Source of the DNA: Shewanella sp. MTB7
GTDB taxonomy: Bacteria > Pseudomonadota > Gammaproteobacteria > Enterobacterales > Shewanellaceae
Reading direction: 5' to 3'
Length of the DNA stretch: 64,000 nt
Assembly: GCF_027571385.1 (NCBI RefSeq)
Contig: NZ_CP085636.1
Coordinates: 124,001-188,000 of the forward strand
Numbering within the stretch: position 1 is the first letter of the stretch; the number at the start of each line of letters is the position of its first letter. Below are positions 9,816 through 19,908 of the stretch, in pieces. Position numbers and translations under genes: made by a program. The notes under the pieces were generated by a model. The model saw only the letters and a program-made list of their open reading frames with translations, was not told where the DNA came from and did not search any database.

Positions 9816-11432
9816 TTAAGGTGTGTAATAAGTCGCTGCACCAGGTCCTACAGGAAGGCCTAGAACGAACACCCAAAGGAAAAAGAAGCAGGTCCAACCG
9901 ATAAAGAACACGATGGAATAAGGCAACATGGTGGCGATTAGGGTGCCTATTCCTAAATTTTTCTTATATTGGGAGGCGACCGCTAAAATCAGGCCGAAGT
10001 AACTCATCATAGGTGTGATGAGGTTAGTGACGGAATCTCCGATCCGATAAGCCGCCTGAATGGTTTCAGGTGCATAACCTACCAACATCAACATCGGCAC
10101 GAAAATCGGTGCAGTAACGGCCCACTGAGCCGAAGCGCTGCCTAGCATCAAGTTGATAACGCCACACATCATGATAAAGAGCACAAATACCAATGGGCCG
10201 GTAAGGCCGATGGCGCTTAGGGCATCAGCACCTGACACTGCCAGTACAGCTCCCAAATTGGTCCACTTAAAAAAGGCAACAAACTGTGAAGCAAAGAAAA
10301 CGAGCACAATATACATGCCCATGGAGCTCATGCTGTTGGACATGGCATCAATAACATCTTTATCGCACTTCATGGTGCCAACGACTTTACCGTAAACTAA
10401 TCCTGGAATTGCAAAGCAGATAAAGATAAAGGCGACAATTCCCTTAAGGAAAGGTGAGCCTGCAACCAGACCTGTTTCCTGATTTCTAAGGGGGCCACTC
10501 TCAGGTATGACGGTTAGCGCCAGTAGTACTGATAAGATCAATATCGAGATCCCCGCGGCTTTTAAGCCTCTTTTCTCAAGTTGAGTGACCTTATCCATAG
10601 ACTGGTTCGATAGGTCGATATTGGCTTCATTTGGATCATATTTTCCCAGTTTAGGTTCGACAATCTTTTCGGTGACTAATGCGCCTAAACCTGTGATAAG
10701 GAAAGTTGACGCAAACATGAAGTACCAATTTGCCTCTGGACCCACTAAGTAATCTGGATCGATCATCTGTGCGGCGGCTTCAGTGATCCCTGACAGCAAA
10801 GGATCGACGGTACCTAGCAACAAGTTGGCACTATAGCCACCTGATACTCCAGCAAATGCAGCCGCAAGGCCGGCCAATGGGTGACGCCCAAGGGAGTGAA
10901 ATATTAGCGCGGCCATAGGGATGAGCACTACATAGCCCAGCTCTGAGGCGGTATTAGATACGATACCTGCAAATACAATGGTTAAGGTGACAAGTCGCTT
11001 AGATGCGCCCATGACCAGTAAGCGCATTGCTGCCGATAACATGCCTGAACGTTCGGCAACTCCGACTCCGAGCAGTGCGACTAGTACTGTGCCTAGAGGT
11101 GTAAATCCGGTGAAGTTGGTGACTAGATTAGAGACTATCATTCTCAATCCTTCACCGTTCATTAAGCTGACTACATGGATAAGACCATCTTCGCTTCGTC
11201 CCGATGAACCTACAGGTCTTGGATCGACCACGGTAAGTTCAAAATAGCCGGCAATGCCGCTTATCACTATGACGGCCATGCATAACATGGCGAAAAGTGT
11301 AATGGGGTGAGGAAGTAAATTACCTAGACGTTCGACAACATTAAGAAAACTGACAAACCAGCCGCTTTGTTTCTCTGGAGAACCCGGAGAGTGGTGAGGC
11401 GAAGCCACGCTCTCGTCTTTATTCAATCCCAT
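9816..11432 (-). CDS. AbgT family transporter
   Basis: A 538-residue polytopic membrane protein with about a dozen hydrophobic helices. The LPHPITLFAMLCMAVIVISG start after a short polar N-terminus, the SNTASELGYVVLIPMAA stretch, GGYSANLLLGTVDPLLSGI (a re-entrant loop) and the C-terminal GDSVTNLITPMMSYFGLIL are family hallmarks. AbgT (E. coli) imports p-aminobenzoyl-glutamate; MtrF and relatives export sulfonamides, so direction and substrate are uncertain. It lies next to an AraC-type regulator and a secreted acylase that could make or release amide-linked substrates (inference). Confidence 0.92.
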   Translation of the reverse strand: MGLNKDESVASPHHSPGSPEKQSGWFVSFLNVVERLGNLLPHPITLFAMLCMAVIVISGIAGYFELTVVDPRPVGSSGRSEDGLIHVVSLMNGEGLRMIVSNLVTNFTGFTPLGTVLVALLGVGVAERSGMLSAAMRLLVMGASKRLVTLTIVFAGIVSNTASELGYVVLIPMAALIFHSLGRHPLAGLAAAFAGVSGGYSANLLLGTVDPLLSGITEAAAQMIDPDYLVGPEANWYFMFASTFLITGLGALVTEKIVEPKLGKYDPNEANIDLSNQSMDKVTQLEKRGLKAAGISILILSVLLALTVIPESGPLRNQETGLVAGSPFLKGIVAFIFICFAIPGLVYGKVVGTMKCDKDVIDAMSNSMSSMGMYIVLVFFASQFVAFFKWTNLGAVLAVSGADALSAIGLTGPLVFVLFIMMCGVINLMLGSASAQWAVTAPIFVPMLMLVGYAPETIQAAYRIGDSVTNLITPMMSYFGLILAVASQYKKNLGIGTLIATMLPYSIVFFIGWTCFFFLWVFVLGLPVGPGAATYYTP

Positions 11433-11505
11433 TTATTATCCTTTCAATTTTTGTTTTTCGCCGTCTTTGGACTAACCAGTGTTAGTTGCGGCTTTTTTAT
11501 TTAGG

Positions 11506-11520
11506 CTCGGAATTTCCGAG
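11506..11520. promoter_or_regulatory. palindrome upstream of the AbgT-family gene
   Basis: CTCGGAA-T-TTCCGAG, a perfect 7-bp inverted repeat, lies 74 bases before the transporter start and after the AraC-type gene. It could be an operator. It is not a standard terminator because no T-run follows on either strand. Confidence 0.35.
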
Positions 11521-11602
11521 TGGACCATCCATAGTGTCCTAGAAGCTTTAATTCAAACTTAATTTGGCTTAAAAGTGGGCGTTGTAGCGAGGATAATAAT
11601 GA

Positions 11603-12763
11603 TTATTCAGGTTTACTGTTTTTTTTAAACTGTTTTGGCGTCATCTCTGTTCGACGTTTAAATTCGGTATAAAAAGAGGACTTACTGTTATAACCAACTT
11701 CATAGGCAATATCGATAATACTCATCTGAGTATCTGCAAGCAACTGTTTTGCATCTTGAATCCGGTATTGATTTATCAAGTCGAAATAGTTGTCTTGGGT
11801 TTGCTGATTGATGATCTGAGACAGGTGATGGGTGCTAATATCCAGCTGATAAGCCAGTTTACCTAGAGAGAGGGTGGCATCTTTATAGATCCCACCCTCC
11901 ATCAATATATTGAGATTATGCAGCACTTCTTTCGCTAAGCTGGTGGTTACTGATGAGCGGTATTGCTTATGGGGCCCATCAGTCCGTGGATCATTTATCT
12001 TTTCCTGAGGTTTTTTAGGCAGTAACTTATGCAGGGCATCATCTGAGATTAACTTTTTACCCAGTACCGGTAGATAGTAAAAAATCATGCAGCTTATTGC
12101 CGTCACAATCAACAATACGCTAGAGATCATCCAGGTAAATTGGTGTGGAAGACGGAACAGAAAAAACAGAAAAATCACCATAAAGCTGAGGCTAATGCCT
12201 AGAAATGCACGCTTGAGTTTACTCATCTCTCTGAGGACATCTTGTTTCTTATTATTTAGCTCAATATGCAGCTCTTGCCAGCTCAAATAGAGGTAAATCA
12301 GACCTAAGGTGCTGATGAACAATAAGCGGGAAAAGCGGATCGGTGTCATGGACAGTGGCCAGGAGACGGCTTCTCCGGCATAAATCTGCGAGAAAAAATG
12401 GGCTTTACCCATTTCATCTAAAAGGTTGTAGGGCATCATGATCGCGAGATAGATAAGGGGGATTAGCAGGTGCTTAGTATTCTGCCATTGAAACTCATCA
12501 TTTAGGCCGACACTGGCTTTAAAATAGAGGTAAAAAAAGATTGGAACAGAAACAGATAAGGGGCCAGAAACTGAAATGATATAGAGAAAACTTCCTCCCT
12601 CTTCAAAAATAGCTAACTCGATCATTAAGCTAATTAAGCCCACCAACATCAAGGAGAAACAGAGCCGAGCTTTGGCATTCTGGTGGGGAGTGGTAGCCAC
12701 ATATCCCATCATAAACACGCTCATTCCCATAGCGATAAGCAATAAGATTGTCATTAACTGCAT
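11603..12763 (-). CDS. membrane-anchored AraC family transcriptional regulator
   Basis: 386 residues. The first 230 or so are hydrophobic and read as about seven membrane helices (LLLIAMGMSVFMMGYV; FLYIISVSGPLSVSVPIFFYLYF; LLFISTLGLIYLYLSW; LVIFLFFLF-type segments). A cytoplasmic linker leads to an AraC/XylS domain at about residues 285-384 with both helix-turn-helices (LGKLAYQLDISTHHLSQIIN; IDIAYEVGYNSKSSFYTEFKR). Such proteins sense a signal in or at the inner membrane and bind DNA from there. Flanked by the AbgT-type transporter (same strand) and the divergent acylase, both candidate targets. Confidence 0.88.
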   Translation of the reverse strand: MQLMTILLLIAMGMSVFMMGYVATTPHQNAKARLCFSLMLVGLISLMIELAIFEEGGSFLYIISVSGPLSVSVPIFFYLYFKASVGLNDEFQWQNTKHLLIPLIYLAIMMPYNLLDEMGKAHFFSQIYAGEAVSWPLSMTPIRFSRLLFISTLGLIYLYLSWQELHIELNNKKQDVLREMSKLKRAFLGISLSFMVIFLFFLFRLPHQFTWMISSVLLIVTAISCMIFYYLPVLGKKLISDDALHKLLPKKPQEKINDPRTDGPHKQYRSSVTTSLAKEVLHNLNILMEGGIYKDATLSLGKLAYQLDISTHHLSQIINQQTQDNYFDLINQYRIQDAKQLLADTQMSIIDIAYEVGYNSKSSFYTEFKRRTEMTPKQFKKNSKPE

Positions 12764-13026
12764 GGCTTTCCTCTGCTGTGCCTATAAAGATGATAAGTGG
12801 GTGGTGTTACTGTAATTTAACAAATTAAAACTAAAAATTAGGCTGCCAATTATAAATAACTGATTTTATTTGTAAATCAAAAAGTCCGAACGGGTCGGGA
12901 CGGTCGAGTTAATCCAAGTTAGATAATAAAGTAACAAATGGTTATCAAACCGTGAACTTTTGATTAGATGAAATAGTGTAGCCAATCGGTTCTTACCTAG
13001 CGGAAGCTACTAGAGGTTTAATTGTG

Positions 13027-15408
13027 ATGAAAAATAATAATAAACAGAGATACCTTACACCTATCGCACTGGCGTTATCATTTGCGCTAGCCGGCTGTAA
13101 TAGCAGTGACAGTGATCCGGAAGAGGAAGTAGTATTACCGAGCAGTGCCAAAATTGAATATACCTCCTTCGGAGTTCCCCATATCACAGCATCAGATTTC
13201 CGCTCTCTGGGTTATGGACAGGCCTATGCCCATGCGCAAGAAAACATGTGCACTTTGGCTGAGCAGATCATTGAAGTGCGGGGGGAGCGAGCACTGACAT
13301 TTGGTGCAGGAAGCAACAGTGCAAACGTGCTCACAGACTTTGGTACAAAGGCGTTAAACATCTATAGCGATGCAGAAGCAGCACTGGATTCTATGACCGA
13401 TGAGCAGATGGATCTTCTGTCTGGCTATGCGGCTGGATTTAATCAGGCAGTACAGGATAAAGCGGGAGCACAAAACTACCCTTCGCCTTGTCGTGGTGCT
13501 GATTGGGTTCCTGAAATTTCAGTCACTGATCTGCAGGCTTATCACCTAAAACTCGCCTTATTTGCCAGTGGTGGAGCATTAAGTCATCAAATTGCTATGG
13601 CATCGCCTATTACCAATGAGAAACCATTGGGGCAAACCTTTGATGAGATTGCCGCTCAAAATGAGGGGCTTGGCAGTAATGGTTGGGCATTGGGGCGCGA
13701 TAAAACTGAATCTGGCAGTGGCATGTTGCTGTCAAATCCTCACTTTCCTTGGAGTGGTAATTTAAGATTTGTGGAGAATCATCTGCAGATCCCTGGAGAG
13801 ATGAATGTTACTGGTGTTTCGTTTGTCGGTGTTCCTGGCGTGCTTATCGGTTTCAACGAGAATATAGCGTGGACGCATACTGTTTCTCAATCTAAGCGTT
13901 TCACGACTTATCGTCTAACATTGGACCCCGCCGATCCGACTCGTTATCTTTACGATGGCGAGTATAAACAGATGACAAGTCAAGATTATAGCGTCTCGAT
14001 TAAGAATGAAGATGGCACCAGCTCAGAGATGAAAAAGACCCTTTATGCTTCCCATTATGGGCCTATGATTGGTTGGTTTCCTGATGGCAGCGCAGTGACC
14101 TATCGTGATGCAAACCTTAATAACGGCAATATGGTTAGTCAGTGGTTTGCTATGGGACGTGCCAACTCTATCGAGGAGTTTGAGGAAGCATTTGAGACCT
14201 ATCAGGGGATCCCTTGGGTAAACACCATGGCCACTGATAATAAAGGCAATGCCTTTTATATCGATGGTTCAAGAGCACCTAACCTAAACTCTTTTGCGGC
14301 AATTCTAGTAAAGGATTTTGTTAATAACGATCCTGTGGGCAAGGCCTTGTGGCAAGGTGGTCGGGGTCAATTAGTGTTAGATGGCAGTATGTCATTGTTT
14401 GAATGGGTTGATACTGGTACAACGCCGATCCCCGGCGTCGTACCATTCGAACGAGCACCAAAAATTCTGCGTAGTGATTACGTGTTTAATGCCAACAGTA
14501 GCCATTGGTTAACTCATGCAGAAGAACCACTAAAGGGATATTCTATTGTTTATGGGCCAGAGCAGACGGTTCGTAGCCCAAGAACACGTATGAATGCCAT
14601 TATGCTAGAGGAGCACTCTACACAAGGGATCTCAGGCGCTGATGGTAAATTCAATATCGATGAACTTAAGAGTGTGGTTACGAGTGAGCGGGGCTTGTTG
14701 TCTGAAATACTTAAAGCGCAAGTGATTGAACGTTGTAATGGCGTAACCAATATTACGCTGGAAAGTTCTGATGTGGTCGATATCTCCGCAGCGTGCGATA
14801 CCCTATCGAACTGGGATGGTTTATATCGTAATGAGAGTCAGGGCGCACACGTCTTCAGAGAGTTCTTAAAGGTATTTGATGTCGGTGGCGAACAGGTATT
14901 GAGTGATAGCCTATTTAGTCAGGCATTCGATGTTAGAAAGCCTGTTACGACCCCGTCACAGTTAATGAAGCATGATGGAACCGTTAATAGCGATCCTGTA
15001 TTACAGGCACTAGCCGGTACTGTTCAGCACCTTGCCAGCGTTAATATCCCATTAGCGGCACCATTAGGCAGTATTCAATATCATATGAAAAATGATGAGA
15101 AGCTTGCCATTCCTGGTGGTGGCACTATCGATGGGGTGTTTAATATCAATACAGGTAGTAGTGCTAAGGTCCCGAGTTATGGATACCCCGTGTTCCATGG
15201 TGCGAGTTGGTTGATGGCACTGGAGTTTACTGAGTCCGGTCCTAAAGCTGAGGCTTTCTTAACTTATGGCCAGTCCCATGATCCGGAATCTGAGCACTTT
15301 GTTGATCAAACGCGTTTATTCTCTAAAGGAGAGTGGCGTCCAGTGGTCTTTACCGCTGAGCAGATACAGGCAGATTTAGTCGACACTATCGAGTTAACGC
15401 TTGATTAG
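13027..15408 (+). CDS. penicillin/acyl-homoserine-lactone acylase family lipoprotein
   Basis: 793 residues from ATG 13027 (a GTG at 13024 is also possible; GAGG lies 8-11 bases upstream). The signal peptide ends in LAGC (Cys24), so it is a lipoprotein. It belongs to the Ntn-hydrolase peptidase family S45: the precursor is cut before Ser217 in GLG-SNGWALG, and this serine becomes the N-terminal nucleophile of the beta chain. The WTHTVSQSKR and NANSSHWL segments also fit. Family members hydrolyse amide bonds of penicillins, acyl-homoserine lactones or other N-acyl compounds; the substrate cannot be told here. Divergent from the AraC-type regulator. Confidence 0.88.
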   Translation: MKNNNKQRYLTPIALALSFALAGCNSSDSDPEEEVVLPSSAKIEYTSFGVPHITASDFRSLGYGQAYAHAQENMCTLAEQIIEVRGERALTFGAGSNSANVLTDFGTKALNIYSDAEAALDSMTDEQMDLLSGYAAGFNQAVQDKAGAQNYPSPCRGADWVPEISVTDLQAYHLKLALFASGGALSHQIAMASPITNEKPLGQTFDEIAAQNEGLGSNGWALGRDKTESGSGMLLSNPHFPWSGNLRFVENHLQIPGEMNVTGVSFVGVPGVLIGFNENIAWTHTVSQSKRFTTYRLTLDPADPTRYLYDGEYKQMTSQDYSVSIKNEDGTSSEMKKTLYASHYGPMIGWFPDGSAVTYRDANLNNGNMVSQWFAMGRANSIEEFEEAFETYQGIPWVNTMATDNKGNAFYIDGSRAPNLNSFAAILVKDFVNNDPVGKALWQGGRGQLVLDGSMSLFEWVDTGTTPIPGVVPFERAPKILRSDYVFNANSSHWLTHAEEPLKGYSIVYGPEQTVRSPRTRMNAIMLEEHSTQGISGADGKFNIDELKSVVTSERGLLSEILKAQVIERCNGVTNITLESSDVVDISAACDTLSNWDGLYRNESQGAHVFREFLKVFDVGGEQVLSDSLFSQAFDVRKPVTTPSQLMKHDGTVNSDPVLQALAGTVQHLASVNIPLAAPLGSIQYHMKNDEKLAIPGGGTIDGVFNINTGSSAKVPSYGYPVFHGASWLMALEFTESGPKAEAFLTYGQSHDPESEHFVDQTRLFSKGEWRPVVFTAEQIQADLVDTIELTLD

Positions 15409-15431
15409 GAGTGAGCGTTAGGTAAAAAAAT

Positions 15432-15458
15432 GGACTCATGTCTGGTAAACATGAGTCC
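15432..15458. terminator. hairpin after the acylase gene
   Basis: GGACTCATGT / ACATGAGTCC, 10-bp perfect stem with a 7-nt loop, 23 bases after the acylase stop. The T-run is on the minus-strand side, so rho-independent action on the acylase mRNA is uncertain. Confidence 0.55.
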
Positions 15459-15998
15459 GAAAGGGATTATGGTTGAGCGGCTAATCTTTAGGGAGTTCCT
15501 GAAGGTTAGTTATTTGGTTCGAACCTAATATAACGATTGATTGCTGTACCTCTGCTGAATAATGCTACAAAAGCGAAAACTAATCCTTACTCCAGCAAAT
15601 ATTTCCCCTCTAGTAAGCATTTAAGTAGGTTTAGTTCGAGATAATCGTTAAGAAGTTGATCTTTATTTGAGGTGTTGTTCATTTTTTACCGTTTTAATTT
15701 TATGCTTAGTTCTATTTTTAACAATGGCTTATATTACAAATCACTCATAAATATATTTTAAATCGTATTTAGACGCTTTAATTACAAAATTAACATTATC
15801 CTCTTCATTACATCGAGTTTAAATTGGTGTTAAACGACTTTTGAGAGTTAGTTCTATGAAATGTGCACAATTTACACCCATTTGTTTAGAATTTTCATGT
15901 AGATAAATATCTGGAAATAGAGCAAAAAATAGGTGATGTTAGGGGGTTAAGAGATGAGCTTGATACGAAGTAATAATTAGAACAATTAAGGACATAAT
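15459..15998. other. AT-rich intergenic region before the lemA operon
   Basis: About 540 bases without a supportable gene. It is AT-rich, with many short A/T runs and one small GGTTCGAACC palindrome near 15515, and presumably contains the lemA promoter. Confidence 0.4.
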
Positions 15999-16568
15999 AT
16001 GGATGGAGTGTTATTAGGTTTAGGCCTGATTATTATTATTGCCTACCTTTGGTACGTTAGTCTGGTTAAAAAACGTAATGCGGGTCGTGAAGCACTGTCA
16101 GGGGTAGATGTACAACTGAAGAAAAGAGCTAATATTGTTCCGAATATTTTAATTATTGCAAAGAAATTTATGGAGCATGAAAAGTCACTGCTTACCGAGA
16201 TCACTGAATTAAGAACCCAAGTAACTAACAGCTATAACAAGGGCGATGCCGCTGAGATTAAACAGCATCTTGCCGCTGCTGAACGTCTAAACAGTAAGAT
16301 GGGGCAGCTAATGGTAACGGTTGAGAACTATCCTGAATTAAAGTCTGACAATACTATGCTACAGGCTATGCAGACCTATAATGAGGTTGAGGCACATATC
16401 TCAGCCGCACGTCGTTTCTATAACTCGGCGGTGACCGAGCTGAATAATGCGGTGGAGATTTTCCCCGGTTCAATTATCGCTTCGATGGCGAATATTAAAG
16501 TTATGCCTTTTTACGAGGCTGACGAGGCGGATAAAGCTTCAGTGAATGCTGACGATTATCTAAATTAA
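15999..16568 (+). CDS. lemA: LemA family protein
   Basis: 189 residues; an N-terminal membrane helix (LLGLGLIIIIAYLWYVSLV) followed by the long helical LemA domain: RNAGREALSGVDVQLKKRANIVPN, with the conserved VQLKRRxDLIPNL-like signature, then YPELKS and EAHISAARRFYNSAVTELNNAVEIFPGSIIA. LemA proteins are membrane-tethered helical bundles of unclear role, linked in some bacteria to envelope stress and surface antigen presentation. It is followed after 9 bases by a DUF3137 gene and then a transglycosylase gene, a plausible three-gene operon. Confidence 0.92.
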   Translation: MDGVLLGLGLIIIIAYLWYVSLVKKRNAGREALSGVDVQLKKRANIVPNILIIAKKFMEHEKSLLTEITELRTQVTNSYNKGDAAEIKQHLAAAERLNSKMGQLMVTVENYPELKSDNTMLQAMQTYNEVEAHISAARRFYNSAVTELNNAVEIFPGSIIASMANIKVMPFYEADEADKASVNADDYLN

Positions 16569-16577
16569 ATTAATTTA

Positions 16578-17588
16578 ATGAATATTATAAGCTTCATTTT
16601 TGGCGCTCCCATCAAGCCTAAGCGTCAATCTAAGCCCTTGGTTGCTGTTGACGATGAATTATCGTCACTGCAGGTACATTATGATGAATATATTGAGCCG
16701 TTAACACGTAAGTTTGAAAATCGGCGAGTGGCGACATTAAAAACTCTTAGGCAGCGTTTCTACATGAGTCTTGCTATCTTCTTAGGGATATTTTTTGTCT
16801 CTATTTTGATTGATCGTCAGCAGAGATTAATGATCCCTTGGGTGTTTTTTTTACTCCCCCTTATCCCGCTTGTCTGGTGGTCATTTAGACCCGTTTCACG
16901 TTATAAATCTGATGTAAAAGAGCGTGTTTATCCTAAGATTTTTCGTTATTTCGGTGACGACTTTATCTTTAGTCCAACCGACAGCATGAATTTGTCGACA
17001 CTAAAACGTTCTAAGTTGCTTCCAAGTTATGATGATGCCAATTTTGAGGACTATGTTCAGGGAACGTATAAAGGGATTGAAATTGCGATTAATGAGCTTG
17101 AGTTAACCAAAGAGGTGAAGCGAAATAAGCGTCACGAGAGTCAAAGGGTGTTTAAAGGTGTGATGGTACAGTTAAGCTGCCACAAAAAATTCATCGGCCA
17201 CACGGTAGTGGTAAAAACTCGCGGTGGTTTTATCAATTTTATCTCCGACTCTTTTAAGAGCTTATCGCGAGCAAAGCTTGAAGATGTTAGGTTTGAAAAA
17301 CAATTTGATGTGTTTTCTTCTGATCAAATAGAAGCTAGATTTTTGTTAACTGTGACCTTTATGGAGCGACTTCAGGAGCTTGCTAGCTGTTTTTCAGGCA
17401 AGATACAGTGTGCATTTTACGAGGATAAATTGCTTATCATGTTGGCAAGCAGTGAGAATCGGTTTGAGTTAGGTTCTATCTTTAATGGTGCAACCTTTGA
17501 ATATGAGTTTAGCCAGATAAATAAAGAGATGCGACAACTCTTTGCTATGATTGAAGTACTCAAACTCGATGAATATACGGGCTTATAG
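16578..17588 (+). CDS. DUF3137 domain membrane protein
   Basis: 336 residues with two adjacent membrane helices at about residues 58-105 (FYMSLAIFLGIFFVSILI; MIPWVFFLLPLIPLVWW) and a cytoplasmic beta-rich domain. The IAINELELTKE, VFKGVMVQLSCHK and ASSENRFELGSIF segments fit the DUF3137 family, known as a frequent genomic partner of LemA. No enzyme motif. It lies between lemA and the transglycosylase gene with no gap to the latter. Confidence 0.78.
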   Translation: MNIISFIFGAPIKPKRQSKPLVAVDDELSSLQVHYDEYIEPLTRKFENRRVATLKTLRQRFYMSLAIFLGIFFVSILIDRQQRLMIPWVFFLLPLIPLVWWSFRPVSRYKSDVKERVYPKIFRYFGDDFIFSPTDSMNLSTLKRSKLLPSYDDANFEDYVQGTYKGIEIAINELELTKEVKRNKRHESQRVFKGVMVQLSCHKKFIGHTVVVKTRGGFINFISDSFKSLSRAKLEDVRFEKQFDVFSSDQIEARFLLTVTFMERLQELASCFSGKIQCAFYEDKLLIMLASSENRFELGSIFNGATFEYEFSQINKEMRQLFAMIEVLKLDEYTGL

Positions 17589-18479
17589 ATGATATTAGAG
17601 CGCAACGAGAAAGGGCGATATGGCCTCATGCTTGTGTTATCATTTTTCTCTATTCCCCTACTCAGCGTTACTGTCCAAGCTGATGACAAACCCCATTATA
17701 AAGCGAGTCGTTCTGCTAGTGGACTGGCGATCACAGGTCAAGCGGTAGCGAAAAACACTGAGATTGTTGAAAAAAAAACCTTGAATAACGCTAGTGCACT
17801 AAAGGTGAAGCAAGCTCTTTCTCGCGCCAATAACCTAGCGAGTTTAGGCCGTCTACCCCCCCATAAAGTATCTGGGCATATGTTGGATAACAGTAGTGCT
17901 TCAACACAATATACTTTAGAAACAACGGCTGATGACCGAGTCAAAGTGTATCAGTATCAAGATAACAATGGCGTTGTTGTATTTACCGACCATGCCCCAG
18001 GATCGCGTGAGTATCAGGTGATCCTTTATGACTGTTATGCCTGCAGACCAGACTCAGATCTTGATTGGAAAAAGATGCCGCTGTATTCGAAACGTTTCGA
18101 TGATCTTATACAGCGTGCCGCAAAAAATTATCAGCTGGAGCCAGCTTTGATCCGAGCGGTTATCCACGCAGAATCGGCTTTCGATATCTACGCTATCTCT
18201 AAAACCGGTGCTATGGGTTTGATGCAGCTAATGCCCGATACCGCAAAAGAGCTTGGAGTGAAAGATGCCTTTAAACCTGCACAGAATATTGATGGCGGAG
18301 CGAAATACCTGGCGAAGATGCTTTCGCAGTTCAATGGCGATATTGAACTGGCCTGCGCCGCTTATAACGCAGGCCCCACCACTGTCACTCAATACCAAGG
18401 AATTCCACCCTATCCAGAGACCATAGCCTATGTAGAGCGGGTTAAGATACTGCTTAAGCGTTATCAACAGTTAGGTTGA
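17589..18479 (+). CDS. lytic transglycosylase (SLT domain) with DUF4124-like segment
   Basis: 296 residues. A hydrophobic signal segment (LMLVLSFFSIPLLSVTVQA) follows a 12-residue charged start. About residues 118-143 read as a DUF4124 module (KVYQYQDNNGVVVFTDHAP). The C-terminal 125 residues form a goose-type SLT domain: the catalytic glutamate in IHAESAF, GAMGLMQLMPDTA, and ACAAYNAGP. It cleaves murein between MurNAc and GlcNAc in the periplasm. The ATG directly follows the stop of the DUF3137 gene, so translation is probably coupled; the set suggests envelope remodelling with LemA. Confidence 0.88.
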   Translation: MILERNEKGRYGLMLVLSFFSIPLLSVTVQADDKPHYKASRSASGLAITGQAVAKNTEIVEKKTLNNASALKVKQALSRANNLASLGRLPPHKVSGHMLDNSSASTQYTLETTADDRVKVYQYQDNNGVVVFTDHAPGSREYQVILYDCYACRPDSDLDWKKMPLYSKRFDDLIQRAAKNYQLEPALIRAVIHAESAFDIYAISKTGAMGLMQLMPDTAKELGVKDAFKPAQNIDGGAKYLAKMLSQFNGDIELACAAYNAGPTTVTQYQGIPPYPETIAYVERVKILLKRYQQLG

Positions 18480-18507
18480 GGGATCTAACCCCACCATACT
18501 TTATGTA

Positions 18508-19908
18508 TTATGCCGCACTCAACCTCTGATGAGTCTCCGAATTTATGGCTGAATTCAGATGTTTCCACACCATAGGCGCAACAATTAAAAACAACGCGAC
18601 ATTCGATAGAGGTAATGCAAGCCAGACTCCTGTGACACCTAACCATTTAGGTAGAAAATAGAGGAAAGGCAGTTGGATCATCATATTTGCTACGGATATA
18701 AAGAGTGATTTTCCGCCCTGATTCACAGCCATAAAATACATGATGGACAATACGATAAAGCCATCTAAGTACATCGCAAAAAGATGCAGTTGAATGCCTG
18801 TGATCGTCTCTTTGAGCAGGACGGGATCGTCACTGTTAAATAACCCTATGATGCTGTTTGGAAATATATTTAAAATTAGTACCCAGAGTACACCCGCAGA
18901 GATAGTAACCTTAGTGGCAAGGATCACCATACGTTTGATATTCTTAGGCTGATCGGCTCCGAAGAAGAAGCTAACCGGTGGCTGCATACCTTCGCCTAGT
19001 CCTTCAGCGATAAAGTAATAGAGCACCATTAGGTATCCCACGATGGCGAATGCCCCGACGGTTAATGAAGATCCATACTCCATAAAGAGTCGATTGTGCA
19101 GAGCGAACACAAAGCTAGTGTAGAGGTACATTACTAAGCTAGAAACCCCTAACAGTAGAATCTGTCTGGCAAGCTTAGGGTTGAATTTGAACTTAGAAGC
19201 GATAAATTCAACTCTGGTTTTAGATGATAGAAAATAACCAATACCGGCAATCGAGACGGCCACTTGAGCTGAAATAGTGGCAATGGCAGCACCATGAAGT
19301 GCTAAATCAAATTTAACAATCAGTAGATAATCCAGTGCAATATTCAGACACGCACCCATTACCATTAGGCCTGTGGCGATATTGGGACTTTCATCGTTAC
19401 GAATTAAGATGGGGATCGCGGTCGCTAGAATGGTAAACACTAGAGACCAGACAAAAGGCATAGTATATTGCTGCGCCATTAATAGGGTCTGCCCCGTTCC
19501 ACCTTGCAGTTGTAACAAGGTATCGACACTGAAATTTAGTGCGAAAGAGCCTAATAGGCCAAAGACCAGAATGAGAATAATCGCACTGGCTAAGGTACCA
19601 TTGATTACCGCTAAACTAGACTCCTTACTATCGCAGTGTTGAGCGTTCTCGCCACGATTTATCGACAGTAAACTGCCTGAGCCCATACCGATCATAAGAC
19701 CAATACCAGCAAATACATAGATGATAGGCCAAGCCATATTGATGCCGGCTAAGCCTTGATAACCTACGTATTGACCAATAAAAATACCATCGACTATCTG
19801 ATAAATGCCATTGACCAACATCGCTGCGACCGAAGGTATCGCGTAGCGCCAGAAGGTACGGTTGATGGAGGTTGGCATCTGATTCTTTGATGATTGATGG
19901 ACGAACAT
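18508..19908 (-). CDS. MATE family efflux transporter
   Basis: 466 residues with about 12 membrane helices in two MatE halves. The RYAIPSVAAMLVNGIYQIVDGIFIGQYVG start, AGIGLMIGMGSGSLLSINRG, and the central GEGMQPPVSFFFGA motif are typical of the family branch related to VmrA/MepA. It exports cationic drugs in exchange for sodium ions or protons. A LysR-type regulator is encoded divergently, 113 bases away, and is the likely regulator. Confidence 0.92.
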   Translation of the reverse strand: MFVHQSSKNQMPTSINRTFWRYAIPSVAAMLVNGIYQIVDGIFIGQYVGYQGLAGINMAWPIIYVFAGIGLMIGMGSGSLLSINRGENAQHCDSKESSLAVINGTLASAIILILVFGLLGSFALNFSVDTLLQLQGGTGQTLLMAQQYTMPFVWSLVFTILATAIPILIRNDESPNIATGLMVMGACLNIALDYLLIVKFDLALHGAAIATISAQVAVSIAGIGYFLSSKTRVEFIASKFKFNPKLARQILLLGVSSLVMYLYTSFVFALHNRLFMEYGSSLTVGAFAIVGYLMVLYYFIAEGLGEGMQPPVSFFFGADQPKNIKRMVILATKVTISAGVLWVLILNIFPNSIIGLFNSDDPVLLKETITGIQLHLFAMYLDGFIVLSIMYFMAVNQGGKSLFISVANMMIQLPFLYFLPKWLGVTGVWLALPLSNVALFLIVAPMVWKHLNSAINSETHQRLSAA

